DNA of 29,639 nt from a virus. Below, one piece after another: positions 6,249-14,900 of the stretch. The DNA lies in the IMG/VR virus record IMGVR_UViG_3300017991_001484, positions 1-29,639 of that record. One strand, given 5' to 3'. The position numbers and the translations under genes are program-made. Every line of letters begins with the position of its first letter. Position 1 is the stretch's first letter. Below the pieces are notes generated by a model that was given only the letters and a program-made list of their open reading frames with translations, did no database searches and was not told where the DNA came from.

Positions 6249-6263
6249 TCCGGCCAGGAGGGC
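6233..6263 (+). promoter_or_regulatory. leader hairpin enclosing the ribosome binding site
   Basis: GCCCTC-GGCCG (6233-6243) pairs with CGGCC-(AG)-GAGGGC (6251-6263) around a 7-nt loop: 11 bp with a 2-nt bulge. The 3' arm includes most of the Shine-Dalgarno AGGAGGG (6256-6262) for the ATG at 6271. When folded, it would hide the ribosome binding site. There is no T-run after it, so it is not a typical intrinsic terminator. Confidence 0.5.
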
Positions 6264-6270
6264 CCATCGA

Positions 6271-7383
6271 ATGTCAGCACGAAGCGAGCAGATCGTCCTG
6301 TCGCAGGACTACCAACCAGAGGATCTTGATCAGCTTAGCAAACAGATGATGGCGACGTTCGAGTGCATTCGCACGCACGAGTCCAATCGCGTCCTTTCCG
6401 GATTGGACTCTGCGGCACCGACAACGCCGTCTACGCAGGCGACGAGCCAATTCACGAGCAGCGGATTGGATTCCGACATCTCGAACCAGGTGACCGCCGG
6501 TCAGGTCGTGGAAGTCGTGAGCGACAATGGTGGCGACACCATGGACGTGACCATCTACGGCACGGACACCAGCGATGAGGCGCAGTCCGAGACGCTGACG
6601 CTGACCGGGCTAGTGGCGGCCGTCGGGACAAAGTTGTGGAACTCGATCCACGGGGCGATCATCGCGTCAGCTCCTACCGGAACCGTGACGTTGCAAAACT
6701 CTCCCGGTGGCACTGCAATTCTAACTCTCACGTCTGGCGCTCTCACCAAGGGGCTCGACGCCGAGGCCAAAACAATCGCGATCGACACGATCAAAGTCAC
6801 GGCAGATGCAGCGACGACCAAGCTGATCACCTACATCGGAACCGACGAGAGCGATGCAGCCCTCATCGAGACGGTCCAACTCGACGGAACGAACGAGGTC
6901 GAGACGACCAACGAGTTCAAGACGTTGACGCATGTCGCTGTCGGGGAGCTCGAGGCAGCCAGGACGGCTACGCATGTGACGAGCACGGGCGCTTGCGCGT
7001 GGCGGGTCAACACTGCCGAGGGGGCAGTTGTCGTCGATGGTGTTTACGGCTCGATCGCTGTCGCTGCGGACTACGCCGTTCACGCGACCACAGCGATCAA
7101 TGGGCTGGCCGTAGGAACATCGGTGGTCGCGGCGATTGTCGCCAAGAACGTGGCAGGGACCATCAGCGTAGACGCTGTGATCGGAACTCCAGCCACGACC
7201 GGATCGCAGGTCCCTCCGACGGACGCCGTCATCCAGGCCGAGCTGGGAGCGGATGTCTCATGGGTCCGTCTCACTGACGCCACGCTCAACCGGACGGCCG
7301 ACACCACGCTCACACAATCGCAGGACAACACTGTCCGGCCAATCCTCGGCGTTAACGTGCCCTACGCTCTCGGCGATCTGTAG
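6271..7383 (+). CDS. putative virion protein with internal beta-rich repeats, 370 aa
   Basis: I chose ATG 6271 because AGGAGGG lies 8 nt upstream; an ATG at 6244 falls in the leader hairpin loop. The first 45 residues are helical. The rest is Thr/Val/Ala-rich, low in charge and probably beta-stranded. Two segments resemble each other: residues about 80-135 (VTIYGTDTSDEAQSETLTL) and about 171-226 (ITYIGTDESDAALIETVQL), each with the GTDxSDxA..ET box. Repeated beta modules of this composition are typical of phage tail, fibre or head-decoration proteins. No enzyme motif is visible. Strong initiation fits a structural protein made in many copies. Virion location is inference; the exact role is unknown. 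Confidence 0.75.
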   Translation: MSARSEQIVLSQDYQPEDLDQLSKQMMATFECIRTHESNRVLSGLDSAAPTTPSTQATSQFTSSGLDSDISNQVTAGQVVEVVSDNGGDTMDVTIYGTDTSDEAQSETLTLTGLVAAVGTKLWNSIHGAIIASAPTGTVTLQNSPGGTAILTLTSGALTKGLDAEAKTIAIDTIKVTADAATTKLITYIGTDESDAALIETVQLDGTNEVETTNEFKTLTHVAVGELEAARTATHVTSTGACAWRVNTAEGAVVVDGVYGSIAVAADYAVHATTAINGLAVGTSVVAAIVAKNVAGTISVDAVIGTPATTGSQVPPTDAVIQAELGADVSWVRLTDATLNRTADTTLTQSQDNTVRPILGVNVPYALGDL

Positions 7384-7470
7384 AAATCGACCCGCGTCGG
7401 TCGGCTTGAGTACCAGGTTGGAAAGGCCATCGCAGTGGCAGAGAATTGCGACCGTCGTTCTGGAGGTGCC

Positions 7471-8283
7471 ATGGTAGCGACGACCTGGGATGAAGTCGAG
7501 GAGGCCATCGCCGAGGCGGTTGCCGCGGGGAAGCTCGCCGACTGGCGGAACAAGCTCCCGAGCCACAAGACCAAGCGCTTTCGCCAGCGGTTGTTTCCGG
7601 GCGACATCCTCGGCGACTGCACTCACCACAACGGCTCTGCCAACCAGGACCCACGGCCGACCGCGAGTTACCATGTCGGGCCGAACCACATCAGCGAGAC
7701 CGGCTGTCCGGGGATCTGCTACACGGCGGGTATCTCCCAGATCTACGAGCCAGACAAGGTGCTCCTGTTCCGTCCGTTCCAGGATGCGACGTGGAGCCAG
7801 GACAAGCCGACCAAGGGCCACGAAGAGTGGGCGGGCGACGAGAACCGGCACCTCTGCAGCACGCTGGTGTTCGGTGACTTCGACGAGGACTGGCGCAAGG
7901 GCAAGTCTGGATCGCCCAGCGCCAGCCAGCTCGATCGCTGGCTGTGGTGGATGGAGTGGAAGGCGGAGTTGTTCGGCTACGGCCCCCGTGGGCGTTTCGG
8001 CCACTACCACTTCGGCAAGTCTGCCTGCCCCGGCCGCGTGCTGCGGCACCAGATCGAGAGTGCTCGGGCAGGAGTTGTCTCGCTCACCGATCTTGAGTGG
8101 CAGCAGGCGCTGCTCCGCTGGGATCTGTACTGCCTGCCGAAGTATGGCGCCGACGGCATCTGGGGATACGAGAGCAAGCGCGCGCTGGTGGCGTTCGAGC
8201 GGGCCCACAAACACCGCGTCGATGGGATGCAGGACCCGTTCACCGAACTCCTACTGGCTCGAAAGTATCCCGCAATCCCCTGA
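7471..8283 (+). CDS. endolysin: amidase_2 domain plus C-terminal peptidoglycan-binding domain
   Basis: The 270-residue product has an N-acetylmuramoyl-L-alanine amidase (amidase_2/PGRP-like) core at about residues 35-200. It shows THHNGS (His52/His53), a strand-rich middle, and GHYHFGKSACPG, where His178 and Cys186 fit the remaining zinc ligands and Lys183 is near the usual catalytic Lys. The enzyme would cut the bond between muramic acid and the peptide stem. The C-terminus (LEWQQALLRWDLYCLP, YGADGIWGYESKRALVAFE) is a PG_binding_1-like wall-binding domain. ATG 7471 is preceded by GGAGG four bases away; an in-frame GTG at 7435 would add 12 residues. No signal peptide is visible, so release would need a holin. 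Confidence 0.88.
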   Translation: MVATTWDEVEEAIAEAVAAGKLADWRNKLPSHKTKRFRQRLFPGDILGDCTHHNGSANQDPRPTASYHVGPNHISETGCPGICYTAGISQIYEPDKVLLFRPFQDATWSQDKPTKGHEEWAGDENRHLCSTLVFGDFDEDWRKGKSGSPSASQLDRWLWWMEWKAELFGYGPRGRFGHYHFGKSACPGRVLRHQIESARAGVVSLTDLEWQQALLRWDLYCLPKYGADGIWGYESKRALVAFERAHKHRVDGMQDPFTELLLARKYPAIP

Positions 8284-8323
8284 CCCGTTGTCATTTCAGC
8301 CGTGAAGGCGTACGTTTGAGTAC

Positions 8324-8887
8324 ATGGGCTGGATGGATCATCGAGCGTACTACCAAGATATTGCTCGAAAGATCGATGGGTCTGTGATCGTCACCACCAA
8401 GGATCATTGGTTGTGGCGGGCCCTGGCCTGGGCCTTGTACCTCGTGACATGTGGCTGGGGGATGAAGCCGGAGGTGTTCCTCACCGAGTACGCGACCACG
8501 ATCGGACCCGTCCAGGGATACCCGAGGGAGTGGCCCGAGCTCCACGAGGAGACCATCGTCCACGAGAGTGGCCACACCAGGCAGGCGCGGTGGTTTGGCC
8601 TGGGAATCCATCCGTGGGTGGGACTGCTGCCGATGGCCATCGCGTACCTGCTGCTGCCACTTCCGGTGGGCCTAGCCTACGTCCGGTATATACTCGAGCT
8701 GGGCGCGGATAAGCGCAGGTGGCGCTACATGCTCGACCACGGGGCGTCTCCTGCCGAGATCGTGGTCAGAGCGAGCTCGTTCGGCAGGACGGTATCAAGC
8801 AAAGCATATGGGTGGGCCTGGCCCTGGGCGGAGAAGGGGTTTGCGGAGGCAGCGCAGCGCATGATCAGCAGCCATCGGGGGCCATGA
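8324..8887 (+). CDS. membrane HEXXH zinc-metallopeptidase-like protein, 187 aa
   Basis: Two hydrophobic segments, at about residues 29-43 (LWRALAWALYLVTCG) and 91-119 (WVGLLPMAIAYLLLPLPVGL onward), flank HESGH at residues 80-84. That matches the zinc-peptidase HEXXH motif, and about 40 residues later YILELGADKRRW supplies Glu125 as a possible third ligand and Asp129, as in gluzincin-like families. The C-terminal 50 residues are soluble. It sits between the endolysin and a one-TM protein, so it may act at the host membrane during lysis or in superinfection control; the target is unknown. The start is weakly supported: no clear ribosome binding site precedes ATG 8324, and ATG 8333 is possible. 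Confidence 0.65.
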   Translation: MGWMDHRAYYQDIARKIDGSVIVTTKDHWLWRALAWALYLVTCGWGMKPEVFLTEYATTIGPVQGYPREWPELHEETIVHESGHTRQARWFGLGIHPWVGLLPMAIAYLLLPLPVGLAYVRYILELGADKRRWRYMLDHGASPAEIVVRASSFGRTVSSKAYGWAWPWAEKGFAEAAQRMISSHRGP

Positions 8888-8888
8888 C

Positions 8889-9320
8889 GTGACACCGAAA
8901 TCGACCGATGAGTTCCAGCGCGCGGTGGGTGATGCTCTCAAGACCGGCGTGCAGGCAGGCGAGAAACATTCCACCCAAGAAATCGAAAACATGCGAGCGG
9001 CGATCGATGCGCTGCAGTGTCAGCCCCAACGCAAGGGGTGGCGCGATCAGGCGGTCACGGTTGGTCTGCTCGTGGTCCTGTTGGCCGGGTACGCTGCCAT
9101 CACGCGATGGAACGCGCTCGACACTGAGCAGGTCGAACGGCGCATCAACAAGGCGATCACCGATCACAACACGGCCGCCAACGCTCACAGCCTGACAGCG
9201 GCGCCGGCAAGCAAGCTCGACGTCCTTACCAGCCGCGTCGAGCAATTGACGGTCGAACTCCGCAGCGTCAAATCAACGCTGGACCGCATTGACCGGGCCA
9301 CGAGGACCAGGAGGAGATAG
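8889..9320 (+). CDS. single-TM coiled-coil protein, holin- or spanin-like, 143 aa
   Basis: It starts at GTG 8889, preceded by a G-run. A soluble helical N-terminus (residues 1-50) is followed by one membrane helix at about residues 55-71 (AVTVGLLVVLLAGYAAI). A long helical, coiled-coil-like tail follows (RINKAITDHNTAANAH, VLTSRVEQLTVELRSVKSTL) and ends in basic RTRRR. In a lysis cassette next to an amidase, a small protein of this shape is commonly a holin or inner-membrane spanin, but no sequence motif proves either. The soluble N-terminus is longer than in most spanins. Confidence 0.6.
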   Translation: MTPKSTDEFQRAVGDALKTGVQAGEKHSTQEIENMRAAIDALQCQPQRKGWRDQAVTVGLLVVLLAGYAAITRWNALDTEQVERRINKAITDHNTAANAHSLTAAPASKLDVLTSRVEQLTVELRSVKSTLDRIDRATRTRRR

Positions 9321-9611
9321 ATGCCGCTCTACGAGTACTGCTGCGTCAAGTGCGGAGAGGTCCAGGATCACCACCACAAGATGTCAGATCCGGTGCCCTC
9401 GTGCGCGGCCACCGAGGGGTGTGACGGAGAGCTTGAGCGCACCTATTCACCGGGGACGGCGCCGAAGGTGACACGCGTCAAGGGATCGAGAATTGGAGAT
9501 CCGTGGTTTTACGAGCGCGAAGTCCACGCGCTCCACGGCAAGGACTGGCGCGAAACGTCGAAGAACCCGCGGCGGCCTGGTGGCGCGCGCAAGGCGCTCT
9601 ACTTTCACTGA
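9321..9611 (+). CDS. FmdB-type zinc-ribbon protein, 96 aa
   Basis: The start has an excellent ribosome binding site (AGGAGG, 6 nt before the ATG). The N-terminus MPLYEYCCVKCGEVQDHHHK, followed by MSDPVPSC and EGCDGELERTYSPG, matches the FmdB-family zinc ribbon: M-P-x-Y-E-Y-x-C-x2-C-G, the MSDP segment, then a second Cys pair. The family is widespread in bacteria and phages; its role is unclear and FmdB is named as a putative regulator. The C-terminal 45 residues (WFYEREVHALHGKDWRETSK) are polar. Its stop overlaps the next start (TGATG). Confidence 0.8.
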   Translation: MPLYEYCCVKCGEVQDHHHKMSDPVPSCAATEGCDGELERTYSPGTAPKVTRVKGSRIGDPWFYEREVHALHGKDWRETSKNPRRPGGARKALYFH

Positions 9612-10057
9612 TGATCCGCCTGGCTCTTCATTTTTTACTCGCCATTTTCGGCTCATCATCCGTATCGGGCCGCGCCACGGTCTACTGGCCGGGTGACGGC
9701 ATGTGCGGAACGCACCGCGCCGACGGTCGCCGCTTCCGCTCGACCGACGGCCACATCGCGCACAGGTGGATCCCTCTCGGAACGCCCGGGCTGCTCTGCT
9801 CGACGCGCACTGGTCGCTGCGTGCTCACCTACGTTGGTGATCGTGGTCCATTCGGACAGATCCGCCCTTGTTCCGAGACCACCAAGGGGCGCAAGATCCG
9901 GTGGCGCAGGCGCTGCTACCGCTGGCGAGGGCTCACCAGGCTCGTGCGGGGGTGGGAGTGGCGCGGCGCGTTTGACCTCACGCGCCGGGTAGCTCGATCC
10001 ATCGGGCACAGGCCATTTGATCAAGTGGTGTTTTTCTACGCGCGATTGCGGCGGTGA
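9611..10057 (+). CDS. secreted RlpA-like double-psi beta-barrel protein, 148 aa
   Basis: ATG 9611 gives an N-terminal signal peptide (MIRLALHFLLAIFGSSSVSG). The rest matches an RlpA-like double-psi beta barrel: ATVYWPGDGMCG, IAHRWIPLGT (His conserved), VLTYVGDRGPFG (Asp77, the RlpA active-site Asp), then GAFDLTRRVARSIGH. RlpA enzymes cut peptidoglycan glycan strands that have lost their peptide stems. The glutamate expected in the SSGExY-type segment appears to be Arg here (RADGRRFR), so activity is uncertain and an expansin-like, non-lytic role is possible. No SPOR domain is present. Several Cys residues may form disulfides outside the cytoplasm. It overlaps the terminase start. Confidence 0.78.
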   Translation: MIRLALHFLLAIFGSSSVSGRATVYWPGDGMCGTHRADGRRFRSTDGHIAHRWIPLGTPGLLCSTRTGRCVLTYVGDRGPFGQIRPCSETTKGRKIRWRRRCYRWRGLTRLVRGWEWRGAFDLTRRVARSIGHRPFDQVVFFYARLRR

Positions 10058-11889
10058 CAGATGAACGAACACCATTCGTAGCGAAACGCCCCCGCGCGCT
10101 AGTCCGCGTCGACAACCCACCTCGAACACCGGTCATAGACGGTGTGCTGGCCCGCCCGCTCACCGAGCTCGTCCAGCTCACGGATGCCACGGATCGCGAA
10201 GTGAAGGTGAGCCTCAAGCTCAACGAGATCTCCCCCGAGGACGAGCCGATCTGGAGCCAGGCGCAGGGCTACCTCTACAGGTCGAGCCTCGCCTACTTTT
10301 TTTCGGAGGTGATCCAGGGGCCAAACGAACACCCCTACAACGGACGTTCCCTCGTCGGAAAGCACCACGAGGAGTGGGATCGACTCGTCTGCAAGTACGA
10401 TCGCATCCTAATTCTCGCTGCCCGTGACCATGGGAAAAGCCACGCGTTTTCTCTCGCATATCCAATCTGGATGGGCGGCTACGTCAAGCCCGGAAGCCTG
10501 GGCTACATCTTCTCGTCGACGCAGGACACCGCCGATGCACTGCTCGCGATCGTCAAAAACGAGCTGCTGACAAACCCCAAGCTCGCGCACTTGGTGCCGA
10601 GCACGGGCGATCGGTTGTGGTCAAAAAAGGAGATCAAGCTCCGCAACGGCACCATCATCCGAGCGCGCGGGATGGGGGTCAAGGTCCGCGGCGGGCACCC
10701 CGACTGGATCGTCGTAGACGACTGCCTCACCGACGAGGACATCTACTCGGAGACGATCCGAAAGCGGAACATCGACTACTTCCTCTCTGCCATCACGAAC
10801 ATGATCAAGCCCGGCGGGCAGATCATCGTGGTTGGCACGCCGATGCACTTTGGCGATTTGTACGGCCACATCGAGCAGACCGGCGCATACGTGGTGCGGA
10901 AGTATCCGGCGATCAGCAAGACCGGGTTGATCCTGTTCCCCGAGCGCTACGACAAGTCTCGGCTCGAGAAGAGAAAGCTGGAACTGGCGTCTCCGGCGCG
11001 GTTCGCGCGCGAGTTCCTTTGCCAGCCGCTCACGGACGAGTCGAGCCTGTTTCCCAGCCACCTGTTCGAGGGCGGCGATGTGCGCCTCCCGTACACGTTG
11101 GGGCTTCCGGCTGCTTACTGGGAGGAGAAGGGTTGGCCGCGCTACACGGGCATCGACTTCGGCATGTCCGCGAGCGCTGGCGCCGACTACACGGTGATCT
11201 TCACCGTGGCCGTCGACGACCAAGGGAACCGATGGTTGGTCAACATCCGCCGCGGAAAGGGGTGGGGATTCCAGCGCCAGATCGACGAAATCAAAGAGGA
11301 ATACGCTCAGAGCCTGCCGGATTCGATCCACGCGGAATCCAACCAGGCCCAGCGCATCTTCACCGAGGAAGTGGTCCGCGAAACAGATCTGCCCATCCGC
11401 AAGTTCCACACTTCTGGAGTGCAGCCACGGCAGCCCTGGCGCAAGGGCATGACGTCGTTGACGATGGGCAAGCACTCCATCGACCGCGGCGTTCCGTCGC
11501 TGCGCATGACGCTCGAGAACCGCAAGTGGAGGATCCCTCGCGGTGACGCCGAGAGCATCGAAAAGACAGACGTTTGGATTGGCGAGATGATGGCGATGGG
11601 TTGGATCAACGGACAGGTCGGATCGGTAGGCGACCATGATGACACCGTGATGGCGTGCTGGATGTGCGATACAGCGGTGCGGATGGGTGGGTTTTCGTTT
11701 TCCTTTGGGGATGACACCGATTCGATGGCGCCCGTGGAACATATTGCGCTTCCCCAGAACAATCAGTATCTTGACGGACAACCCCCGACAGAACAGGAGG
11801 CCGAACCAGACCCGATGCCGCGAGAAGGAGCACCGAGTCCGGATGATATGGGCTTCGGGTTCGGCGGAGGTGGTGGCTTTGGATTTTGA
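10054..11889 (+). CDS. terL: large terminase subunit (TerL), 611 aa
   Basis: This is the DNA-packaging motor. The ATPase half has ARDHGKS (Arg124-Ser129, Walker A, Lys128), DWIVVDDCLTDED (Walker B) and VVGTPMHFGD (coupling motif). The C-terminal RNase H-like nuclease has IDFGMSASAGADYT (Asp368), HAESNQAQRIF (acidic residue) and GDHDDTVMACWM (Asp pair). The length is slightly above the usual 450-600 because of a Pro/Gly-rich tail (FGFGGGGGFGF). GTG 10054 is the start, in a GTGA overlap with the RlpA-like gene. The expected partner small subunit is not adjacent; the gene at 1209 is a candidate. A long inverted repeat follows directly. Confidence 0.95.
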   Translation: MTDERTPFVAKRPRALVRVDNPPRTPVIDGVLARPLTELVQLTDATDREVKVSLKLNEISPEDEPIWSQAQGYLYRSSLAYFFSEVIQGPNEHPYNGRSLVGKHHEEWDRLVCKYDRILILAARDHGKSHAFSLAYPIWMGGYVKPGSLGYIFSSTQDTADALLAIVKNELLTNPKLAHLVPSTGDRLWSKKEIKLRNGTIIRARGMGVKVRGGHPDWIVVDDCLTDEDIYSETIRKRNIDYFLSAITNMIKPGGQIIVVGTPMHFGDLYGHIEQTGAYVVRKYPAISKTGLILFPERYDKSRLEKRKLELASPARFAREFLCQPLTDESSLFPSHLFEGGDVRLPYTLGLPAAYWEEKGWPRYTGIDFGMSASAGADYTVIFTVAVDDQGNRWLVNIRRGKGWGFQRQIDEIKEEYAQSLPDSIHAESNQAQRIFTEEVVRETDLPIRKFHTSGVQPRQPWRKGMTSLTMGKHSIDRGVPSLRMTLENRKWRIPRGDAESIEKTDVWIGEMMAMGWINGQVGSVGDHDDTVMACWMCDTAVRMGGFSFSFGDDTDSMAPVEHIALPQNNQYLDGQPPTEQEAEPDPMPREGAPSPDDMGFGFGGGGGFGF

Positions 11890-11890
11890 G

Positions 11891-11976
11891 TTGCTTGTGG
11901 ATTCGTGGTCACAGCGAGGGTCTCCGAGGGTTCCCGCTCTCCTGCTCTCCGCCTGTGACCACGAATCGACGAGCAA
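11891..11976. repeat. long imperfect inverted repeat after terL
   Basis: A 24-nt arm (11891-11914) is complementary to 11953-11976, with one G-G mismatch and one G-T wobble; the inner 15 bases pair perfectly (GATTCGTGGTCACAG). The loop is 38 nt of mixed G- and CT-rich sequence. It begins one base after the terL stop and ends 5 nt before the next gene's AGGAGG. No T-run follows, so it is not a standard terminator. Candidates are an RNA processing or stabilising element, an attenuator, or a packaging site. Confidence 0.8.
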
Positions 11977-11995
11977 GCAGTAGGAGGCGTTTGGT

Positions 11996-14900
11996 ATGTT
12001 TGGATCTCATCCATCAGGTGGCCCCTTCGGCGCGATCCCCGGCCTTGCACCGCGCCTGATTCATCGCCTTCGCCAACAGCCAAGGATCGATACCTCGGCG
12101 TTTTCTCGGCTCACGCAGATGCCGGAGGTCACGAGCCCGCTGCAGCCCGTCGGGAGCATCCCCGCCGGCGTCGCCAGCCCCGTCATTGATCTGCCCATCC
12201 GACACGCCGAGCAGGTGGCCGCCGGCCTGGGGCTGACGTACGAGGCCGAGCGAGACCTGACCGAGCAGGTGCGAGAGTGGATGCAGGCCCCCGATCCGAT
12301 CACGCTTCGTCGGTCGCTATTCAAGGGGCTGCGTAGCTTCGCCCCCCGCGACCACCCACGCCGCAACGAAATCGCCAAGCGTGTGCTGTCGCTTTGGAAG
12401 GCGTCCGCGCGCACTTCTCCGATCCATCGCGATCCGCGACACGTGATTGTGCAGAAGTCCGAGAAGGCTCACCCCGGCATGTGGACGGAGGCCGAACTGC
12501 TCAAGTACAGGATGATGCACGAGGTGGCCGTGGAGCCGCCCCTTGAGCTGCGTCGCCGGATGCGGCTGACGATCGGCGTGCCGCGGCCCCCCGAGCTCGT
12601 CTGGATGACACGCGAGCTGGACGAGCTCGGCGACCAGGTGGACGACACGCCGCCCGGGTGGCGAGAGCCGGAGATGTCGAAGCCCGGACGACTGGTGGTC
12701 AAGGCCGCCGGCCACAAGTACATCAAGCGCACGCGCCGGCCGAACCCCCCGCCCAAATATCGCTACTACTACCGCCAGCCAAAGGGCAAGGGCCTGACGA
12801 GCTCGGAGGATCTGCACCAGGGGGCCAAGTTCAAGGTCGCCCACCGCGGCCAAGAGGGCCACTTCGAGGTCGTCAAGCACCACAAGAAGAAGGGGGTGGT
12901 CGAGGTCAAGCATGACGAGTCCGGACAGACCGCATTCGTCAAAGAGCGTGATCTGCACCGGATGATCGCGTCCTACCACGCAAAGAAAACCGCCAAGGCC
13001 ACGGGCAAACCAGCGCCGAAGGCGCCCGCCAAGCTCAGAACCGCCACGATGTCCGACCTCCAGAACGGGGAGTACGACAACGTGGAGGGGTTCGGCGAGG
13101 TGTCTGCGCTCGAGTTCCAGGCTGCTGGGATGCCCAAGGACCGCGACTACGCCATCATCGCCCAGCCCGGCGGGCACATCCTGGTCAGCAAGCGCAAGCG
13201 CGAAAAGGGCAAGCGTCGAGAGATCAAGGGCGAGAAAACCGACCTCAAGCTGCGCAGTTCGAGCGGCAAGGGGGTGGAGAACCTGGCAGCCGAGTTCGTC
13301 CTGGTCGAAGCCAGCGACCTGGTGGCGAGCCACCAGCCGAAGGCGCTCGGCAACTTTCCCGTGCACCCGCGCTACCCGGAGAACGTCCAGGAGCGCCGCT
13401 ACCACGCGATCTCGGCCGAGCAGGAGAAGGTCGACCGGATCGCCAAGAACCTCGACCCGGCCATCCTGGTCAACACGAACCCAGACGCTGTCAACGGCGC
13501 GCCGATCATGGACCAGCACAACGCGATCCTGGGCGGAAACGGGCGGACGATGGCGATCCAGATGGCCTACGCGCAGTACCCCGAGAGCGCGCAGCGGATG
13601 AAGGACTACCTCGTCGCCAACGCTCGCAAGTACGGGTTTGCCGCCGCGGACGTGCGCGCGATGGAGCAGCCGGCGCTGGTGCGGCGCGTCCAGGTCGAAG
13701 CCGGCAAGGGCAACGCGAACCTCAAGATGCTCGGTCGCCGGATGAACGAGGCCCTCACCCAGGGGCTCGACCCCCGCTCGGAGGAGGTGGCTGTCAGCCA
13801 GTTCGTGACGGAGAACGTCTGCCAAAGCCTCGTGGACACCATCGACCCGGGCCAGACCTTGGCCGACTTTCTCCACAGCTCGGCCGCCGAGGGCTTCGTG
13901 GTGTCCCTGCGCCAGGCGGGCATCATCGACGAGCTCAACAAGGCGCAGTATCTCGAGCACGACAAGGACGGCAAAGCGGTCAACCGCCTGAATGAGGACG
14001 GTCGAAACCGCGTCGAGCGCGTGATGGCCGCCAGGCTGATCCCTGATGCCGACCTCCTGCAGCGGATGAACCCCGAGCTGCGGCGGGTGCTGGCCCTGTC
14101 GACGCCGTCTCTGATCGTCGCCGAGCAGCACGGCTGGCCCGTGGGCCCATCGCTCAAGACCGCGGTCGAGGCGGATCTGCACATCCGCGAGCGGTACCAG
14201 GGCCAGCGGTCCGACGCCGCGCTGCGAAACTTTCTCGGCCAGACCGAGGCGACCGAGACCGGCGTCGACGTGGCCCAGCGCGTCCACGACGATCCCGTGG
14301 CCCTGGCCCTGCTCCAGGTGATCCGCGGCAAAATCGGGCCCAAGATGACGCCCCGAGACTTTCGCGGGTTCGCCGCCAGGGCGGTCCAGGACTACCACGA
14401 CCACGCGTTCTCGGAGGGGCGCTCCGGTGCCACCGGCACCCTGCTGGGCTTCGCCAGCTCGCGGATGACCCCCGCCGAGGCCCTCGACATCGAGTTCGGG
14501 CTGAGCCCGGCCGCCGCGGCCAAGAAGCGCCAGCGGATCCAGGACGAAAAGGACCGCGCCGCGGCCGAGAAGCGCGCCGAGGCGGAACGCAAGCGCTTGG
14601 CCAAACTGCAGTCCGAGGACCAGAGCCAGTTGTTCGCCGCCAGCGAGTACAACCAGAAGCCCGATCTGGTCAAGGCGATGGACGGCCAGAACCGCTTGAT
14701 GAACCGGGTGGTCTGGCACACGCAGTACCTGGTCGATGCAGCGGTGGCCAACAGCACGTCGACGAGCTCGAGCCGAAAGCCCAGGATCAACGCGTCCAAG
14801 ATCGTCGCCCAGGTGATGGATGACGTGCGTTCCGCGGCCAAGAAGGATTCATCCTACGCTCGAGACCTTGGCGCCCAGCCGATCACCGAGGCGACGGTTC

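Noticed and set aside
10566-10576. Third TTGACAAAC-like sequence (CTGACAAACC)
   Set aside because: It has a mismatch at the first base and lies in the middle of the TerL coding region with no gene start nearby.
11891-11976. Calling the inverted repeat after terL an intrinsic terminator
   Set aside because: No T-tract follows, the loop is 38 nt, and a coupled strong ribosome binding site comes directly after. Read-through is more likely.
12317-14719. Long open frame on the minus strand opposite the DdrB-like gene (similar ones at 15829-17790 and 23383-25266)
   Set aside because: It is exactly antisense to a well-supported gene, has Arg/Leu/Val-rich low-complexity character, and has no ribosome binding site or recognisable domain. 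In GC-rich DNA with strong third-position bias such shadows are expected.
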